A stretch of 14,279 nucleotides of DNA from RGIG9115 sp045648165 (GCA_045648165.1 JAZRNL010000036.1:1-14279), one strand, 5' to 3'; shown: positions 6,913-13,780, counted from the first letter of the stretch. Program-made: numbers and translations. Notes: generated by a model from the letters alone, not told the origin.

Positions 6913-7455
6913 TCAGCTACGAACAAACGGTGCTCCGAACTGTGCAAGAAGCTCACGAGCTTCCTCATCAGTCTTTGCTGTTGTAACGAAAATAATATCC
7001 ATACCTCTAATCTTATCGATCTTGTCGTAGTCAATTTCCGGGAAGATCAACTGTTCTTTGATACCGAGTGAATAGTTTCCTCTACCATCAAAAGCGTTGG
7101 GGTTAATTCCTCTGAAGTCACGAACTCTGGGAAGTGCAACGTTGAAGAGTCTGTCCATAAACTCGTACATTTTCTCGCCACGGAGTGTAACCTTACAGCC
7201 GATATTCATGCCCTCTCTGAGCTTGAAGTTAGCAACTGACTTTCTTGCCTTTGTAACGATAGGCTGCTGACCTGTGATAGCAGCGAGGTCGTTGCAGGCA
7301 GCTTCTATAGCCTTAGGATTCTCTCTTGCTTCGCCAAGACCAATGTTTATAACGATCTTGTCGAGCTTTGGAATCTGCATAACGCTTTTATAACTAAATT
7401 TCTGCATCATTGCCGGAGCAATTTCAGCCTTATACTTTTCACGCATTCTACTCAT
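6913..7455 (-). CDS. rplE: 50S ribosomal protein L5
   Basis: L5 binds 5S rRNA and forms an intersubunit bridge from the central protuberance. The 180-residue protein starts MSRMREKYKAEIAPAMM and has the conserved IPKLDKIVINIGLGEA strand (about 33-48), TGQQPIVTKARKSVANFKLR and the C-terminal GMDIIFVTTAKTDEEARELL. An in-frame extension to 7503 exists but would overlap rplX; the ATG at 7453-7455 is preferred because AAGGAGG lies 8 nt upstream and the length then matches the family (about 179-180). Confidence 0.98.
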   Translation of the reverse strand: MSRMREKYKAEIAPAMMQKFSYKSVMQIPKLDKIVINIGLGEARENPKAIEAACNDLAAITGQQPIVTKARKSVANFKLREGMNIGCKVTLRGEKMYEFMDRLFNVALPRVRDFRGINPNAFDGRGNYSLGIKEQLIFPEIDYDKIDKIRGMDIIFVTTAKTDEEARELLAQFGAPFVRS

Positions 7456-7481
7456 TGTATGAATTTGCCTCCTTCCGAAAA

Positions 7482-7802
7482 TTATTGTATGTCTGCTCCG
7501 CACTTTTTGCAGTATCTTGACTTTGATCCGTCCTCAAGAACCTTAATGCCGGTTCTTGCAGCCTTACCGCATACTGAGCAAACTCTCATTACGTTTGAAG
7601 CGTCGATAGCAGCTTCGAAATTAACGATACCGCTTTCCTGGCCCTGCACTCTTGCTTTCTGGTGCTTCTTAACCATTGAAACGCCTTCAACGACAACTTT
7701 TCCCTTGGCAGGAATAGCAGTAATAACTTTACCTTCCTTGCCCTTATCCTTGCCGGCAATTACCTTAACGGTATCGCCACGCTTAACATGCATTTTTTTC
7801 AT
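7482..7802 (-). CDS. rplX: 50S ribosomal protein L24 with a C-terminal zinc-ribbon motif
   Basis: L24 is one of the assembly-initiator proteins of the 50S and lies near the tunnel exit. The 106-residue product carries an N-terminal KOW motif (KRGDTVKVIAGKDKGKEGKV, about 7-26) and VEGVSMVKKHQKA. Its C-terminal part has four cysteines, Cys75, Cys78, Cys98 and Cys101, in CSVC and CKKC, a likely zinc ribbon that is found in many but not all L24 proteins. Length is normal. The ATG is preceded by GGAGGT. The gap to rplN is 16 nt. Confidence 0.98.
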   Translation of the reverse strand: MKKMHVKRGDTVKVIAGKDKGKEGKVITAIPAKGKVVVEGVSMVKKHQKARVQGQESGIVNFEAAIDASNVMRVCSVCGKAARTGIKVLEDGSKSRYCKKCGADIQ

Positions 7803-7818
7803 AGCCTGTAACCTCCAA

Positions 7819-8187
7819 TCAAAGAACTTCCGGAGCCAATGAAAGAATCTTCATGTACTCTTTATCTCTGAGCTCTCTTGCAACAGGACCGAATATACGT
7901 GTACCTCTGGGGTTCTTATCGTCTTTTACGATAACCGCTGCATTTTCATCGAATTTAATATATGAGCCATCGGCACGCTTACATTCTTTAACGGTTCTTA
8001 CTACAACAGCCTTTACAACGTCACCTTTTTTAACCACACCACCGGGTGTTGCTTTTTTAACGCTGCATATGATTTCATCACCGACTGCCGCATATCTTTT
8101 CTTGGAACCGCCGATTACACGGATGCACATAACTTCTTTGGCACCTGTGTTGTCAGCTGCCTTCAGGCGTGTTTGTTGCTGAATCAT
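7819..8187 (-). CDS. rplN: 50S ribosomal protein L14
   Basis: L14 contacts 16S rRNA through an intersubunit bridge and is the docking site of the silencing factor RsfS. The 122-residue product begins MIQQQTRLKAADNTGAKEVM and contains the family signature KRADGSYIKFDENAAVIV (about 74-91) and NPRGTRIFGPVARELRD. It has the canonical length. AAAGGAGG precedes the ATG at 8185-8187, 22 nt after rpsQ. No oddities were seen. Confidence 0.99.
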   Translation of the reverse strand: MIQQQTRLKAADNTGAKEVMCIRVIGGSKKRYAAVGDEIICSVKKATPGGVVKKGDVVKAVVVRTVKECKRADGSYIKFDENAAVIVKDDKNPRGTRIFGPVARELRDKEYMKILSLAPEVL

Positions 8188-8209
8188 ATAAACTTCCTCC
8201 TTTAGCCGA

Positions 8210-8464
8210 TTACTGTGCCTTCTCGACTATTTCAACAAGTCTCCATCTCTTATCCTTTGAGAGAGGTCTTGTTTCCATAACCTTTACCTTATCGCCTACA
8301 GCACAAATATTTTCCTCATCATGAGCCTTGAGCTTGTAGGTACGCTTTACAACTTTACCGTAGAGCGGGTGCTTTACGCTGTATTCAATTGCAACAACGA
8401 TTGTTTTGTCCATCTTGTTGCTTATAACTTTACCGATTTTAACCTTACGGCTGTTTCTTTCCAC
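8210..8464 (-). CDS. rpsQ: 30S ribosomal protein S17
   Basis: S17 is an OB-fold protein that binds the 5' and central domains of 16S rRNA early in assembly. The 84-residue product has RKVKIGKVISNKMDKTIVV at the N-terminus, KHPLYGKVVKRTYKLKAHDE in the middle, and the ending VMETRPLSKDKRWRLVEIVEKAQ, which matches the family. The start is GTG (8462-8464), supported by AAAGGAGG 8 nt upstream and no usable ATG nearby. The gap to rpmC is 41 nt. Confidence 0.98.
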   Translation of the reverse strand: MERNSRKVKIGKVISNKMDKTIVVAIEYSVKHPLYGKVVKRTYKLKAHDEENICAVGDKVKVMETRPLSKDKRWRLVEIVEKAQ

Positions 8465-8505
8465 GTTAGCGTCCTCCTTTCATGGAACTAATGATTTGAC
8501 GTAGC

Positions 8506-8709
8506 TTATTCAGCGACTTCTTCGTTTTCTTTCTCGTGAATAATTGTTAAGATACGAGCGATAGTCTTCTTTACGTCACCGATCTTCTTCGGATTTTCGA
8601 GCTGATTAACAGCTTTCTGGAATCTGAGATTGAAAAGCTCCTGCTTCATTTCTGCAAGCTTTTCTTCGAGCTCAGCCATTGATAATTCTCTAACCTCATT
8701 TATCTTCAT
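8506..8709 (-). CDS. rpmC: 50S ribosomal protein L29
   Basis: L29 is a small helical protein near the tunnel exit, close to L23 and the trigger-factor docking site. The 67-residue protein begins MKINEVRELSMAELEEKL and contains the conserved ELFNLRFQKAVNQLENP (about 25-41) and the helix DVKKTIARILTII. The N-terminal helix is strongly charged and suits a helical hairpin. The ATG lies 2 nt after the rplP stop. Its SD-like GGTGA is within the last rplP codons, so translation is probably coupled to L16. Confidence 0.98.
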   Translation of the reverse strand: MKINEVRELSMAELEEKLAEMKQELFNLRFQKAVNQLENPKKIGDVKKTIARILTIIHEKENEEVAE

Positions 8710-8711
8710 TC

Positions 8712-9134
8712 TTATTCACCATCCTCTGCTTCACGTTTTACAAACTTACATTTAATAGGAAGCTTGTGCATAGCAAGACGGAGCGCCTCACGAGCTACTT
8801 CTTCGCTAACGCCGCCAATTTCAAACATTACTCTGCCGGGCTTAACAACTGCTACCCAGTATTCGGGTGAACCCTTACCTGAACCCATTCGAGTTTCAGC
8901 AGGCTTTCTTGTTATAGGCTTGTCGGGGAAAATCTTAATCCAAACCTTACCACCACGCTTTGTGTATCTTGTCATAGCGATACGGGCAGCTTCAATCTGT
9001 CTTGAAGTGATCCATGCGGGCTCAAGAGCCTGAAGGCCAAATTCACCATTAGATACCACGTTGCCACGTGTTGCTTTTCCCTTCATTCTGCCACGCATAA
9101 CTCTTCTGTATTTAACTCTCTTAGGTAATAACAT
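8712..9134 (-). CDS. rplP: 50S ribosomal protein L16
   Basis: L16 lies close to the A-site tRNA elbow on the 50S and is needed late in assembly. The 140-residue product starts MLLPKRVKYRRVMRGRMKG and shows the conserved loop FPDKPITRKPAETRMGSGKG (about 69-88), which points toward the peptidyl-transferase centre, followed by GSPEYWVAVVKPGRVMFEI. Length is slightly above the E. coli protein. Its ATG overlaps the rpsC stop in a TAATG arrangement, with GGGAGG in the rpsC 3' end, so it is tightly coupled to S3. Confidence 0.99.
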   Translation of the reverse strand: MLLPKRVKYRRVMRGRMKGKATRGNVVSNGEFGLQALEPAWITSRQIEAARIAMTRYTKRGGKVWIKIFPDKPITRKPAETRMGSGKGSPEYWVAVVKPGRVMFEIGGVSEEVAREALRLAMHKLPIKCKFVKREAEDGE

Positions 9135-9850
9135 TACTGTCTGCCTCCCTTCGGCTTTCTGTCAGAACGCGGTTTTCTTTCGCGTCTTTCGGGTTTTCCT
9201 TCAAAAGCAGACTTCTTTGCATCAGCAAGAACTTCGCCCTTGTAGATCCAAACCTTTACGCCGAGGATACCGTAAGTTGTCTTTGCTTCTGCAAAGCCAT
9301 AGTCGATATCTGCACGAAGTGTCTGAAGGGGAATTGTACCCTCATGATACTGTTCTGTTCTTGCAATTTCTGCGCCGCCTACTCTGCCTGCAACCGCTGT
9401 TTTGATACCGCGGCAACCGAGCTTCATAGCACGTCCCATAACCTGCTTCATAGCACGTCTGAAAGAAACACGTCTTTCGAGCTGTGCTGCAATATTTTCT
9501 GCAACGAGCTGAGCGTTTGTATCAGGTGACTTAACTTCCATAATATTCACGTTCACGCTTCTGCCTGTCATTTTTTCAAGGTCGCTCTTGAGCTTGTCGA
9601 TTTCAGCTCCGCCCTTACCAATAATGATACCGGGCTTTGCTGCGAAGATAGTGATGTAAACCTTCTTCTGCTTTCTTTCGATAGCAATTTTGGCAACACC
9701 GGAATCAAAGCAAGCCTTCTTAACGAACTTTCTGATATTGTAGTCTTCAACCAACTGGTCTCCGAAATCTTTCTTTCCTGCAATCCACTTAGAATCCCAA
9801 TCTTTGATTATGCCGACTCTAAGACCGTGCGGATTAACTTTCTGTCCCAT
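9134..9850 (-). CDS. rpsC: 30S ribosomal protein S3
   Basis: S3 lines the mRNA entry tunnel with S4 and S5. The 238-residue protein starts MGQKVNPHGLRVGIIKDW and has a type II KH domain with the GKGG loop at 78-81 (KPGIIIGKGGAEID). The C-terminal domain has RAMKLGCRGIKTAVAGRVGGAEIAR and YGILGVKVWIYKGE. A basic tail rich in Lys, Arg and Pro (RRERKPRSDRKPKGGRQ) ends the protein, a low-complexity extension that is common and variable in this family. AAAGGAGGT precedes the ATG; the gap to rplV is 19 nt. Confidence 0.99.
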   Translation of the reverse strand: MGQKVNPHGLRVGIIKDWDSKWIAGKKDFGDQLVEDYNIRKFVKKACFDSGVAKIAIERKQKKVYITIFAAKPGIIIGKGGAEIDKLKSDLEKMTGRSVNVNIMEVKSPDTNAQLVAENIAAQLERRVSFRRAMKQVMGRAMKLGCRGIKTAVAGRVGGAEIARTEQYHEGTIPLQTLRADIDYGFAEAKTTYGILGVKVWIYKGEVLADAKKSAFEGKPERRERKPRSDRKPKGGRQ

Positions 9851-9869
9851 AATGAACCTCCTTTTCCGA

Positions 9870-10208
9870 TTAGTCTTGCATTTCCTTCAAAACCAATGTA
9901 ACATGACTTGTTTTTTTCATGATTTTGAATGCTCTGCCCTGCGCTCTCGGTCTTATTCTCTTGAGAGTGGGGCCCTGAGTTGCATAACATTCTGCAACAT
10001 ATAATTTCTTTTTGTCCAAATTGTGATTGTTCTCGGCATTGGCAATTGCAGAAGCCAAAAGCTTTTCGAGATATTCACTTGCTGATTTGGGTGTATTTTT
10101 GAGTATACCCATAGCAACGTTAGCCGGCTTGTTTCTTATAAGATCAAGCACGATCTTCATCTTTCTGGGTGATATACGAGCGTATCTTAATACTGCGCGT
10201 GCTTCCAT
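9870..10208 (-). CDS. rplV: 50S ribosomal protein L22
   Basis: L22 extends a long beta-hairpin into the peptide exit tunnel; changes in that loop can give macrolide resistance in other bacteria. The 112-residue product begins MEARAVLRYARISPRKMKIV and has NNHNLDKKKLYVAECYATQG and the tunnel-loop region GPTLKRIRPRAQGRAFKI (about 80-97). Loop length looks normal, with no insertion or deletion. The ATG follows AAAGGAGGT. The 46-nt gap to rpsS is AT-rich and contains TATAAT without a matching -35. Confidence 0.99.
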   Translation of the reverse strand: MEARAVLRYARISPRKMKIVLDLIRNKPANVAMGILKNTPKSASEYLEKLLASAIANAENNHNLDKKKLYVAECYATQGPTLKRIRPRAQGRAFKIMKKTSHVTLVLKEMQD

Positions 10209-10254
10209 TCCCGGAAACCTCCTTTCAAATTATAGGCAATTTATCTTATATAAA

Positions 10255-10527
10255 TTATCTGGATGTTTTTGCACCGGCATGACCTTTGAAGGTTCTTGTG
10301 GGAGCGAATTCGCCAAGTCTGTGACCTACCATATCTTCGCTTACGAATACCGGAACATGCTTTCTGCCATCGTGAACGGCAATTGTGTGACCTACCATTT
10401 CAGGGAAAATTGTTGAAGCTCTTGACCAGGTCTTGATAACCTTTTTCTCGTTTGCTGCGTTCATAGCATCAATTCTCTTCATGAGGCGTTCTTCAACGAA
10501 AGGTCCCTTTTTGAGTGATCTACCCAT
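10255..10527 (-). CDS. rpsS: 30S ribosomal protein S19
   Basis: S19 lies in the 30S head beside S13 and contacts A- and P-site tRNAs. The 90-residue protein starts MGRSLKKGPFVEERLM and includes IKTWSRASTIFPEMVGHTIAVHDGRKHVPVFV with the signature MVGHRLGEFAPTRTFKGHAG near the end. Length is canonical. AGGAGG precedes the ATG at 10525-10527. It follows rplB by 34 nt. Nothing unusual was noted. Confidence 0.99.
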   Translation of the reverse strand: MGRSLKKGPFVEERLMKRIDAMNAANEKKVIKTWSRASTIFPEMVGHTIAVHDGRKHVPVFVSEDMVGHRLGEFAPTRTFKGHAGAKTSR

Positions 10528-10561
10528 TTATATTCCTCCTCTCGGAAACAATAAATCTTAA

Positions 10562-11395
10562 TTATTTGTCGTTTCTTCTCTTTACGATAAACTTGTTTGT
10601 CTTGTTCTTCTTCTTTCTTGTCTTCAGGCCGAGTGCAGGCTTACCCCAAGGAGTAACAGGTGCGGGACGACCGATAGGTGACTTACCTTCACCACCACCG
10701 TGGGGATGGTCGTTCGGGTTCATAACAACGCCTCGAACTGTAGGTCTCCAGCCCATGTGACGCTTTCTGCCGGCTTTACCGATAGAAATGTTCTCGTGCT
10801 GTTCGTTACCTATAACACCGATTGTTGCCTTACAGTTAAGTCTGATCATACGAACTTCGCCGCTTGGAAGTCTTACCTGTGCATAGTTGCCCTCTTTTGC
10901 CATAAGCTGTGCGCTTACGCCTGCTGAACGAACAAGCTGTCCGCCCTTGCCGGGATAGAGCTCAATGTTGTGGATAAGAGTACCAACGGGAATGTCCTTG
11001 ATTTCAAGAGCATTACCAGGCTTAATATCTGCGCCTGCGCCACTTACGACCTTGTCGCCGTCTGTGAGACCCTGGGGAGCAAGTATATAAGCCTTTGTTC
11101 CGTCTTCGTACTGAATAAGAGCGATATTTGCTGATCTGTTAGGATCGTATTCGATACCGATTACAGTTGCAACCATTCCGTCCTTATTTCTCTTAAAGTC
11201 AATAATTCTGTATTTCTTTCTGTTTCCGCCGCCTCTGTGACGTACTGTGATTCTGCCGTATGAGTTTCTACCTGCGTGCTTTTTCTTTGATGCAAGCAGT
11301 GAACGTTCCGGCTCGAACTTTGTGATTTCAGAAAAATCACTTACAGTCATAAATCTTCTGGCAGGCGAAGTAGGATTATACTTTTTAATAGCCAT
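10562..11395 (-). CDS. rplB: 50S ribosomal protein L2
   Basis: L2 is a large, highly conserved protein required for subunit association and peptidyl-transferase activity. The 277-residue product starts MAIKKYNPTSPARRFMTV and has both RNA-binding domains. The conserved NPNDHPHGGGEG loop (HPHGGGE at about 230-236), which includes the catalytically important His region, is followed by the basic tail TRKKKNKTNKFIVKRR. An in-frame GTG at 11405-11407 would add four residues, but it sits directly against the SD. The ATG at 11393-11395 gives an acceptable spacing from AAGGAG and the normal family length. Confidence 0.99.
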   Translation of the reverse strand: MAIKKYNPTSPARRFMTVSDFSEITKFEPERSLLASKKKHAGRNSYGRITVRHRGGGNRKKYRIIDFKRNKDGMVATVIGIEYDPNRSANIALIQYEDGTKAYILAPQGLTDGDKVVSGAGADIKPGNALEIKDIPVGTLIHNIELYPGKGGQLVRSAGVSAQLMAKEGNYAQVRLPSGEVRMIRLNCKATIGVIGNEQHENISIGKAGRKRHMGWRPTVRGVVMNPNDHPHGGGEGKSPIGRPAPVTPWGKPALGLKTRKKKNKTNKFIVKRRNDK

Positions 11396-11435
11396 TATCC
11401 TTTTCACTCCTTAATTCAATTTATGTGGGTTTTGA

Positions 11436-11738
11436 TTACATTTCGAGAAGCTCGATTGTTTTTGAACCCTTAGCAAGTGTTACGATTGCCTTCTTGTAGC
11501 TGGGACGGCGACCTTCGTATCTGCCCATTCTCTTTACTTTACCGAGAACGTGCATTGTGTTCACCTTAGCTACCTTTACGCCGAATACTTCTTCAACGGC
11601 TTTCTTTATCTCAATCTTATTTGCGCTCATGGGAACTTCAAAAGTATACTTTTTGATTTCGTTACCCTCACGGTCAAATACCGGAGTCATTGTGCGCTCG
11701 GAGATAATTGGTCTTCTTACTATATCGTATGAATTCAT
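11436..11738 (-). CDS. rplW: 50S ribosomal protein L23
   Basis: L23 flanks the peptide tunnel exit and is the docking platform for trigger factor and SRP. The 100-residue product starts MNSYDIVRRPIISERTMT; the Glu14 of PIISERT corresponds to the conserved acidic residue that trigger factor uses in E. coli. KIEIKKAVEEVFGVKVAKVNTM and GRRPSYKKAIVTL are typical of the family. Its ATG overlaps the last base of the rplD stop (TAATG), and the AGGAGGT site lies inside rplD, so translation is coupled to L4. Confidence 0.98.
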   Translation of the reverse strand: MNSYDIVRRPIISERTMTPVFDREGNEIKKYTFEVPMSANKIEIKKAVEEVFGVKVAKVNTMHVLGKVKRMGRYEGRRPSYKKAIVTLAKGSKTIELLEM

Positions 11739-12358
11739 TATGCAAGTACCTCCTGGATTTTTTCAATGGCATCTTTTGCAACAACGAACTTTGTGTACTT
11801 AACAACTTCGTATGTGTTGAGCTGTGAAACATAAGTCGGCTTTACGTTTTTGATGTTTCTTGCTGAGAGATATACGTTTTTGTCAAGGTCTGCTGTTACA
11901 ACGAGAGCCTTTTCAGCGTTCAACGCTTTGAGCATTGAAGCGATTTTTGCTGTCTTAACCTCTTCCATCTTAAGTCCGTCAACTACGATGATATCGTTTG
12001 ATGCAACTTTTGCAGAAAGAGCAGATTTAAGAGCTATTCTCTTAATCTTCTTATTTACCGCATAACGGTAATCTCTGGGCTTAGGTCCGAGAGCAACGCC
12101 ACCGCCTGTCCACTGTGGAGCACGGATTGAACCCTGTCTTGCGCGGCCTGTACCCTTCTGTCTCCAGGGCTTGATTCCGCCGCCACGAACTTCTGTACGT
12201 GTCTTTGTGCTCTGTGTGCCCTGTCTCTGATTTGCAAGGTAGTTTTTAACAACTGTGTGAACTACAGATTCGTTTACTTCTACGCCGAAGATGCTATCGT
12301 TGAGCTCAACTGTGCCGATTTCCTTGCCTTCCATATTATATAAAGCTACTGTTGGCAT
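11738..12358 (-). CDS. rplD: 50S ribosomal protein L4
   Basis: L4 binds 23S domain I and sends a long loop into the exit tunnel. In E. coli it also represses its own S10 operon by attenuation and translational control. The 206-residue product begins MPTVALYNMEGKEIG, has the extended loop RGGGIKPWRQKGTGRARQGS (58-77) and SIRAPQWTGGGVALGPKPRDY, and the C-terminal globular part ends IEKIQEVLA. Length is normal. The ATG follows AAAGGAGG. Given the terminator-bearing leader before rpsJ, L4 is a natural candidate regulator here, but this is inference. Confidence 0.98.
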   Translation of the reverse strand: MPTVALYNMEGKEIGTVELNDSIFGVEVNESVVHTVVKNYLANQRQGTQSTKTRTEVRGGGIKPWRQKGTGRARQGSIRAPQWTGGGVALGPKPRDYRYAVNKKIKRIALKSALSAKVASNDIIVVDGLKMEEVKTAKIASMLKALNAEKALVVTADLDKNVYLSARNIKNVKPTYVSQLNTYEVVKYTKFVVAKDAIEKIQEVLA

Positions 12359-12388
12359 ACTTTATTTCCTCCTTTCCCAAAATCCTCG

Positions 12389-13018
12389 TTATGCTTTCAC
12401 ACCGTTTCTGATTGTGATGAGTCCACCCTTTGAACCGGGAACTGCACCCTTAACCAGAATGATGTTTTCGTCGGCGTTAACCTTAACGATTTCAAGATTC
12501 TGAACTGTTACTGTTTCAACGCCCATGTGTCCGGGAAGCTTCTTTCCCTTCATAACGCGGCCGGGGCTTGAGCAAGCACCCATTGAACCGGAACCTCTGT
12601 GGTAGCCTGATCCGTGTGACATAGGACCTCTGTGAAGTCCCCATCTCTTCATAGGACCTGCAAAGCCTTTACCTTTGCTTGTTCCTGTTACGTCTACCTT
12701 TTCGCCCGCTTCAAATATGTCTGCTTTGATTTCATCACCAACATTGAGGTTTGATACATCCTCAAGTCTGAATTCTCTCAAATACTTCTTTGCAGCGATG
12801 TCTGCCTTTGCGAAGTGTCCTTTCATAGGCTTGTTGAGGCTCTTTTCCTTTACCTCACCGTAACCTACCTGAACAGCTTCATAACCGTCTGTTTCTGCAG
12901 TCTTCTTCTGCACTACTGTGCAAGGACCTGCAAGGATAACGGTTACCGGTACTACTTTTCCGTCTTCGTTGAAGATTTGTGTCATACCGAGTTTTGTTCC
13001 TAAAATTGCTTTTTTCAT
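12389..13018 (-). CDS. rplC: 50S ribosomal protein L3
   Basis: L3 is an early-assembly protein whose central extension reaches the peptidyl-transferase centre. The 209-residue product begins MKKAILGTKLGMTQIFNEDG. The central loop contains GTSKGKGFAGPMKRWG (112-127) and HGSGYHRGSGSMG (135-147), and KGKKLPGHMG follows. At the site corresponding to the Gln methylated by PrmB in E. coli, the sequence reads ACSSPG, so that modification is not expected; this alignment is by eye. AGGAGG precedes the ATG, and the gap to rpsJ is an unusually long 101 nt. Confidence 0.98.
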   Translation of the reverse strand: MKKAILGTKLGMTQIFNEDGKVVPVTVILAGPCTVVQKKTAETDGYEAVQVGYGEVKEKSLNKPMKGHFAKADIAAKKYLREFRLEDVSNLNVGDEIKADIFEAGEKVDVTGTSKGKGFAGPMKRWGLHRGPMSHGSGYHRGSGSMGACSSPGRVMKGKKLPGHMGVETVTVQNLEIVKVNADENIILVKGAVPGSKGGLITIRNGVKA

Positions 13019-13119
13019 TGTTTGTTTCCTCCTATTACAGTTATTGGTTCACACATTTTGTGCGAACATGACCTGCATCATAGCTATTTAGCTACTGCAC
13101 TTTGTTGCAAGGTTTGAAA
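13019..13119 (-). other. 101-nt rpsJ-rplC spacer with an 8-bp hairpin
   Basis: The spacer contains a minus-strand inverted repeat TTCGCACA/TGTGTGAA (one G-U pair, 3-nt loop) at 13048-13066, about 20 nt before the rplC SD, and a self-complementary TAGCTA repeated twice near 13080-13093. There is no T-run after the hairpin, so it is not a terminator, and no promoter or open frame was found. It could slow ribosomes, tune rplC translation or protect RNA ends. The function is unknown. Confidence 0.35.
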
Positions 13120-13431
13120 TTATTTCTGGATTACATCAATTTCAACGCCTGCAGGGAGATCGATTTTAATGAGTGATTCCAGTGTCTTTTCACCGGGAAC
13201 CAGGATGTCGATCAATCTCTTGTGAGTTCTTCTTTCGAACTGCTCTCTGGAATCCTTATACTTATGAACAGCTCTGAGGATTGTTATAATCTCCTTATCT
13301 GTCGGAAGCGGAATAGGACCTGATACCTTAGCACCTGTTCTCTTTGCGATTTCAACAATCTTTTCCGCTGACTGATCCAGAACTGCATGATCATAAGCCT
13401 TAAGCTTGATTCTGATTTTGCTTGCTGCCAT
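13120..13431 (-). CDS. rpsJ: 30S ribosomal protein S10 (NusE)
   Basis: S10 is a 30S head protein that also works as NusE with NusB in transcription antitermination and links NusG to ribosomes. The 103-residue protein starts MAASKIRIKLKAYDHAVLDQ and has the conserved SGPIPLPT segment (37-44) and the RNA-facing REQFERRTHKRLIDI region (62-76). Length is canonical. AAGGAGGG precedes the ATG. It is the promoter-proximal gene of the whole cluster. tuf, which often comes directly before rpsJ in Firmicutes, is absent here; a structured leader and a divergent gene lie upstream instead. Confidence 0.99.
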   Translation of the reverse strand: MAASKIRIKLKAYDHAVLDQSAEKIVEIAKRTGAKVSGPIPLPTDKEIITILRAVHKYKDSREQFERRTHKRLIDILVPGEKTLESLIKIDLPAGVEIDVIQK

Positions 13432-13508
13432 GTTTTTCCCTCCTTGATTAATTTTTGCATTGTGAACGCACGACAGCTCCTAATGAAAATTGCACACACC
13501 GCCGGGTG

Positions 13509-13524
13509 TTTCGTGCCACCCTCA
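13509..13524 (-). other. Hairpin loop that can pair with sequence near the rpsJ start (possible pseudoknot; partner 13468-13473)
   Basis: GGGTG (13517-13521) can pair with CACCC (13504-13508), leaving the loop GCACGAAA (13509-13516). Six loop bases, GCACGA (13511-13516), are exactly complementary to TCGTGC at 13468-13473, which would form an H-type pseudoknot ending about 30 nt before the rpsJ SD. A competing helix, TGTG with CACA (13461-13464), is also possible. The fold is seen by eye only. Confidence 0.35.
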
Positions 13525-13563
13525 AATAAAAACCCAATCTCATGATTTTTTTACGAGAAAGGG
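13524..13563 (-). terminator. Second terminator-like hairpin in the S10 leader
   Basis: On the minus strand, CCC/GGG (13561-13563 with 13533-13535), a symmetric UU/UU internal loop and TCTCGT/ATGAGA (13553-13558 with 13538-13543) form a stem with a 9-nt A-rich loop. TTTTTATTT follows at once. It is weaker than the upstream terminator because of the internal loop and low GC content. It could be a backup attenuator or a simple stem. Confidence 0.4.
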
Positions 13564-13588
13564 CATTTAAGTCTTGTACGCTTTCGGC

Positions 13589-13631
13589 AAAAAAGCGCAA
13601 ACTTCCCCTACACAGGTCGGGAACGGTTTGC
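13589..13631 (-). terminator. Intrinsic terminator / attenuator in the S10 leader
   Basis: GCAAAC-CG-TTCCC (13619-13631) pairs with GGGAA-GTTTGC (13597-13607), giving 11 pairs with a 2-nt bulge and an 11-nt loop. GC and six Ts (13589-13594) follow immediately. This is a textbook Rho-independent terminator placed about 158 nt before rpsJ and downstream of the only good promoter, so it should stop part of S10-operon transcription. The left arm can instead pair with GGGAGGTTGC at 13712-13721 (10 pairs, two bulges), a possible antiterminator. A CGCTTT/AAAGCG stem (13579-13597) also competes for the T-run. Confidence 0.75.
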
Positions 13632-13780
13632 TTAATTCTTACTCAAAAACGTGACTGTCGCCCGGTTTCGTGAATCGGACATTCTCCACGGAAAAACCAG
13701 CCTCAAGGGCTGCAACCTCCCGCTTCATCGATTGATTTTGTATTAGTTTTACGCCAATACACATTTGTCACAACGATACC

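Larger units (their letters stand above)
13432..13774 (-). promoter_or_regulatory. Long structured 5' leader of the S10 operon (candidate attenuator)
   Basis: If transcription starts about 7 nt after the TATAAT box, the leader is about 343 nt. In order it shows a possible closing helix GTGAC (13767-13771) with GTCAC (13651-13655); inside it a CAGCC/GGCTG hairpin (13698-13712) and a long bulged stem (13664-13698: GGTTT/AAACC, CGT/ACG, GAAT/ATTC, with 3-nt bulges on the 5' side). Outside it come two terminator-like hairpins and then a possible pseudoknot near the SD. The arrangement resembles a sensing domain followed by an expression platform. No ligand or protein can be named from sequence; L4 is the E. 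coli precedent. Confidence 0.6.

Noticed and set aside
10209..10254. TATAAT in the rpsS-rplV gap as an internal promoter.
   Set aside because: No acceptable -35 lies 16-18 nt upstream and the gap is simply AT-rich.
13507..13522. T-box-like sequence AGGGTGGCAC in the S10 leader.
   Set aside because: Only about ten bases match the T-box antiterminator; the following CCGCG is absent, no Stem I or specifier loop was recognised, and no competing terminator follows. It was judged a chance match within the hairpin.
13639..13728. A 29-codon open frame in the S10 leader whose stop lies 7 nt before the terminator hairpin, like a leader peptide.
   Set aside because: It has no Shine-Dalgarno site, although nearly every real gene here has a strong one, and a 29-codon frame is expected by chance. 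The same bases form stable hairpins. Conservation of the frame in relatives would revive the idea.
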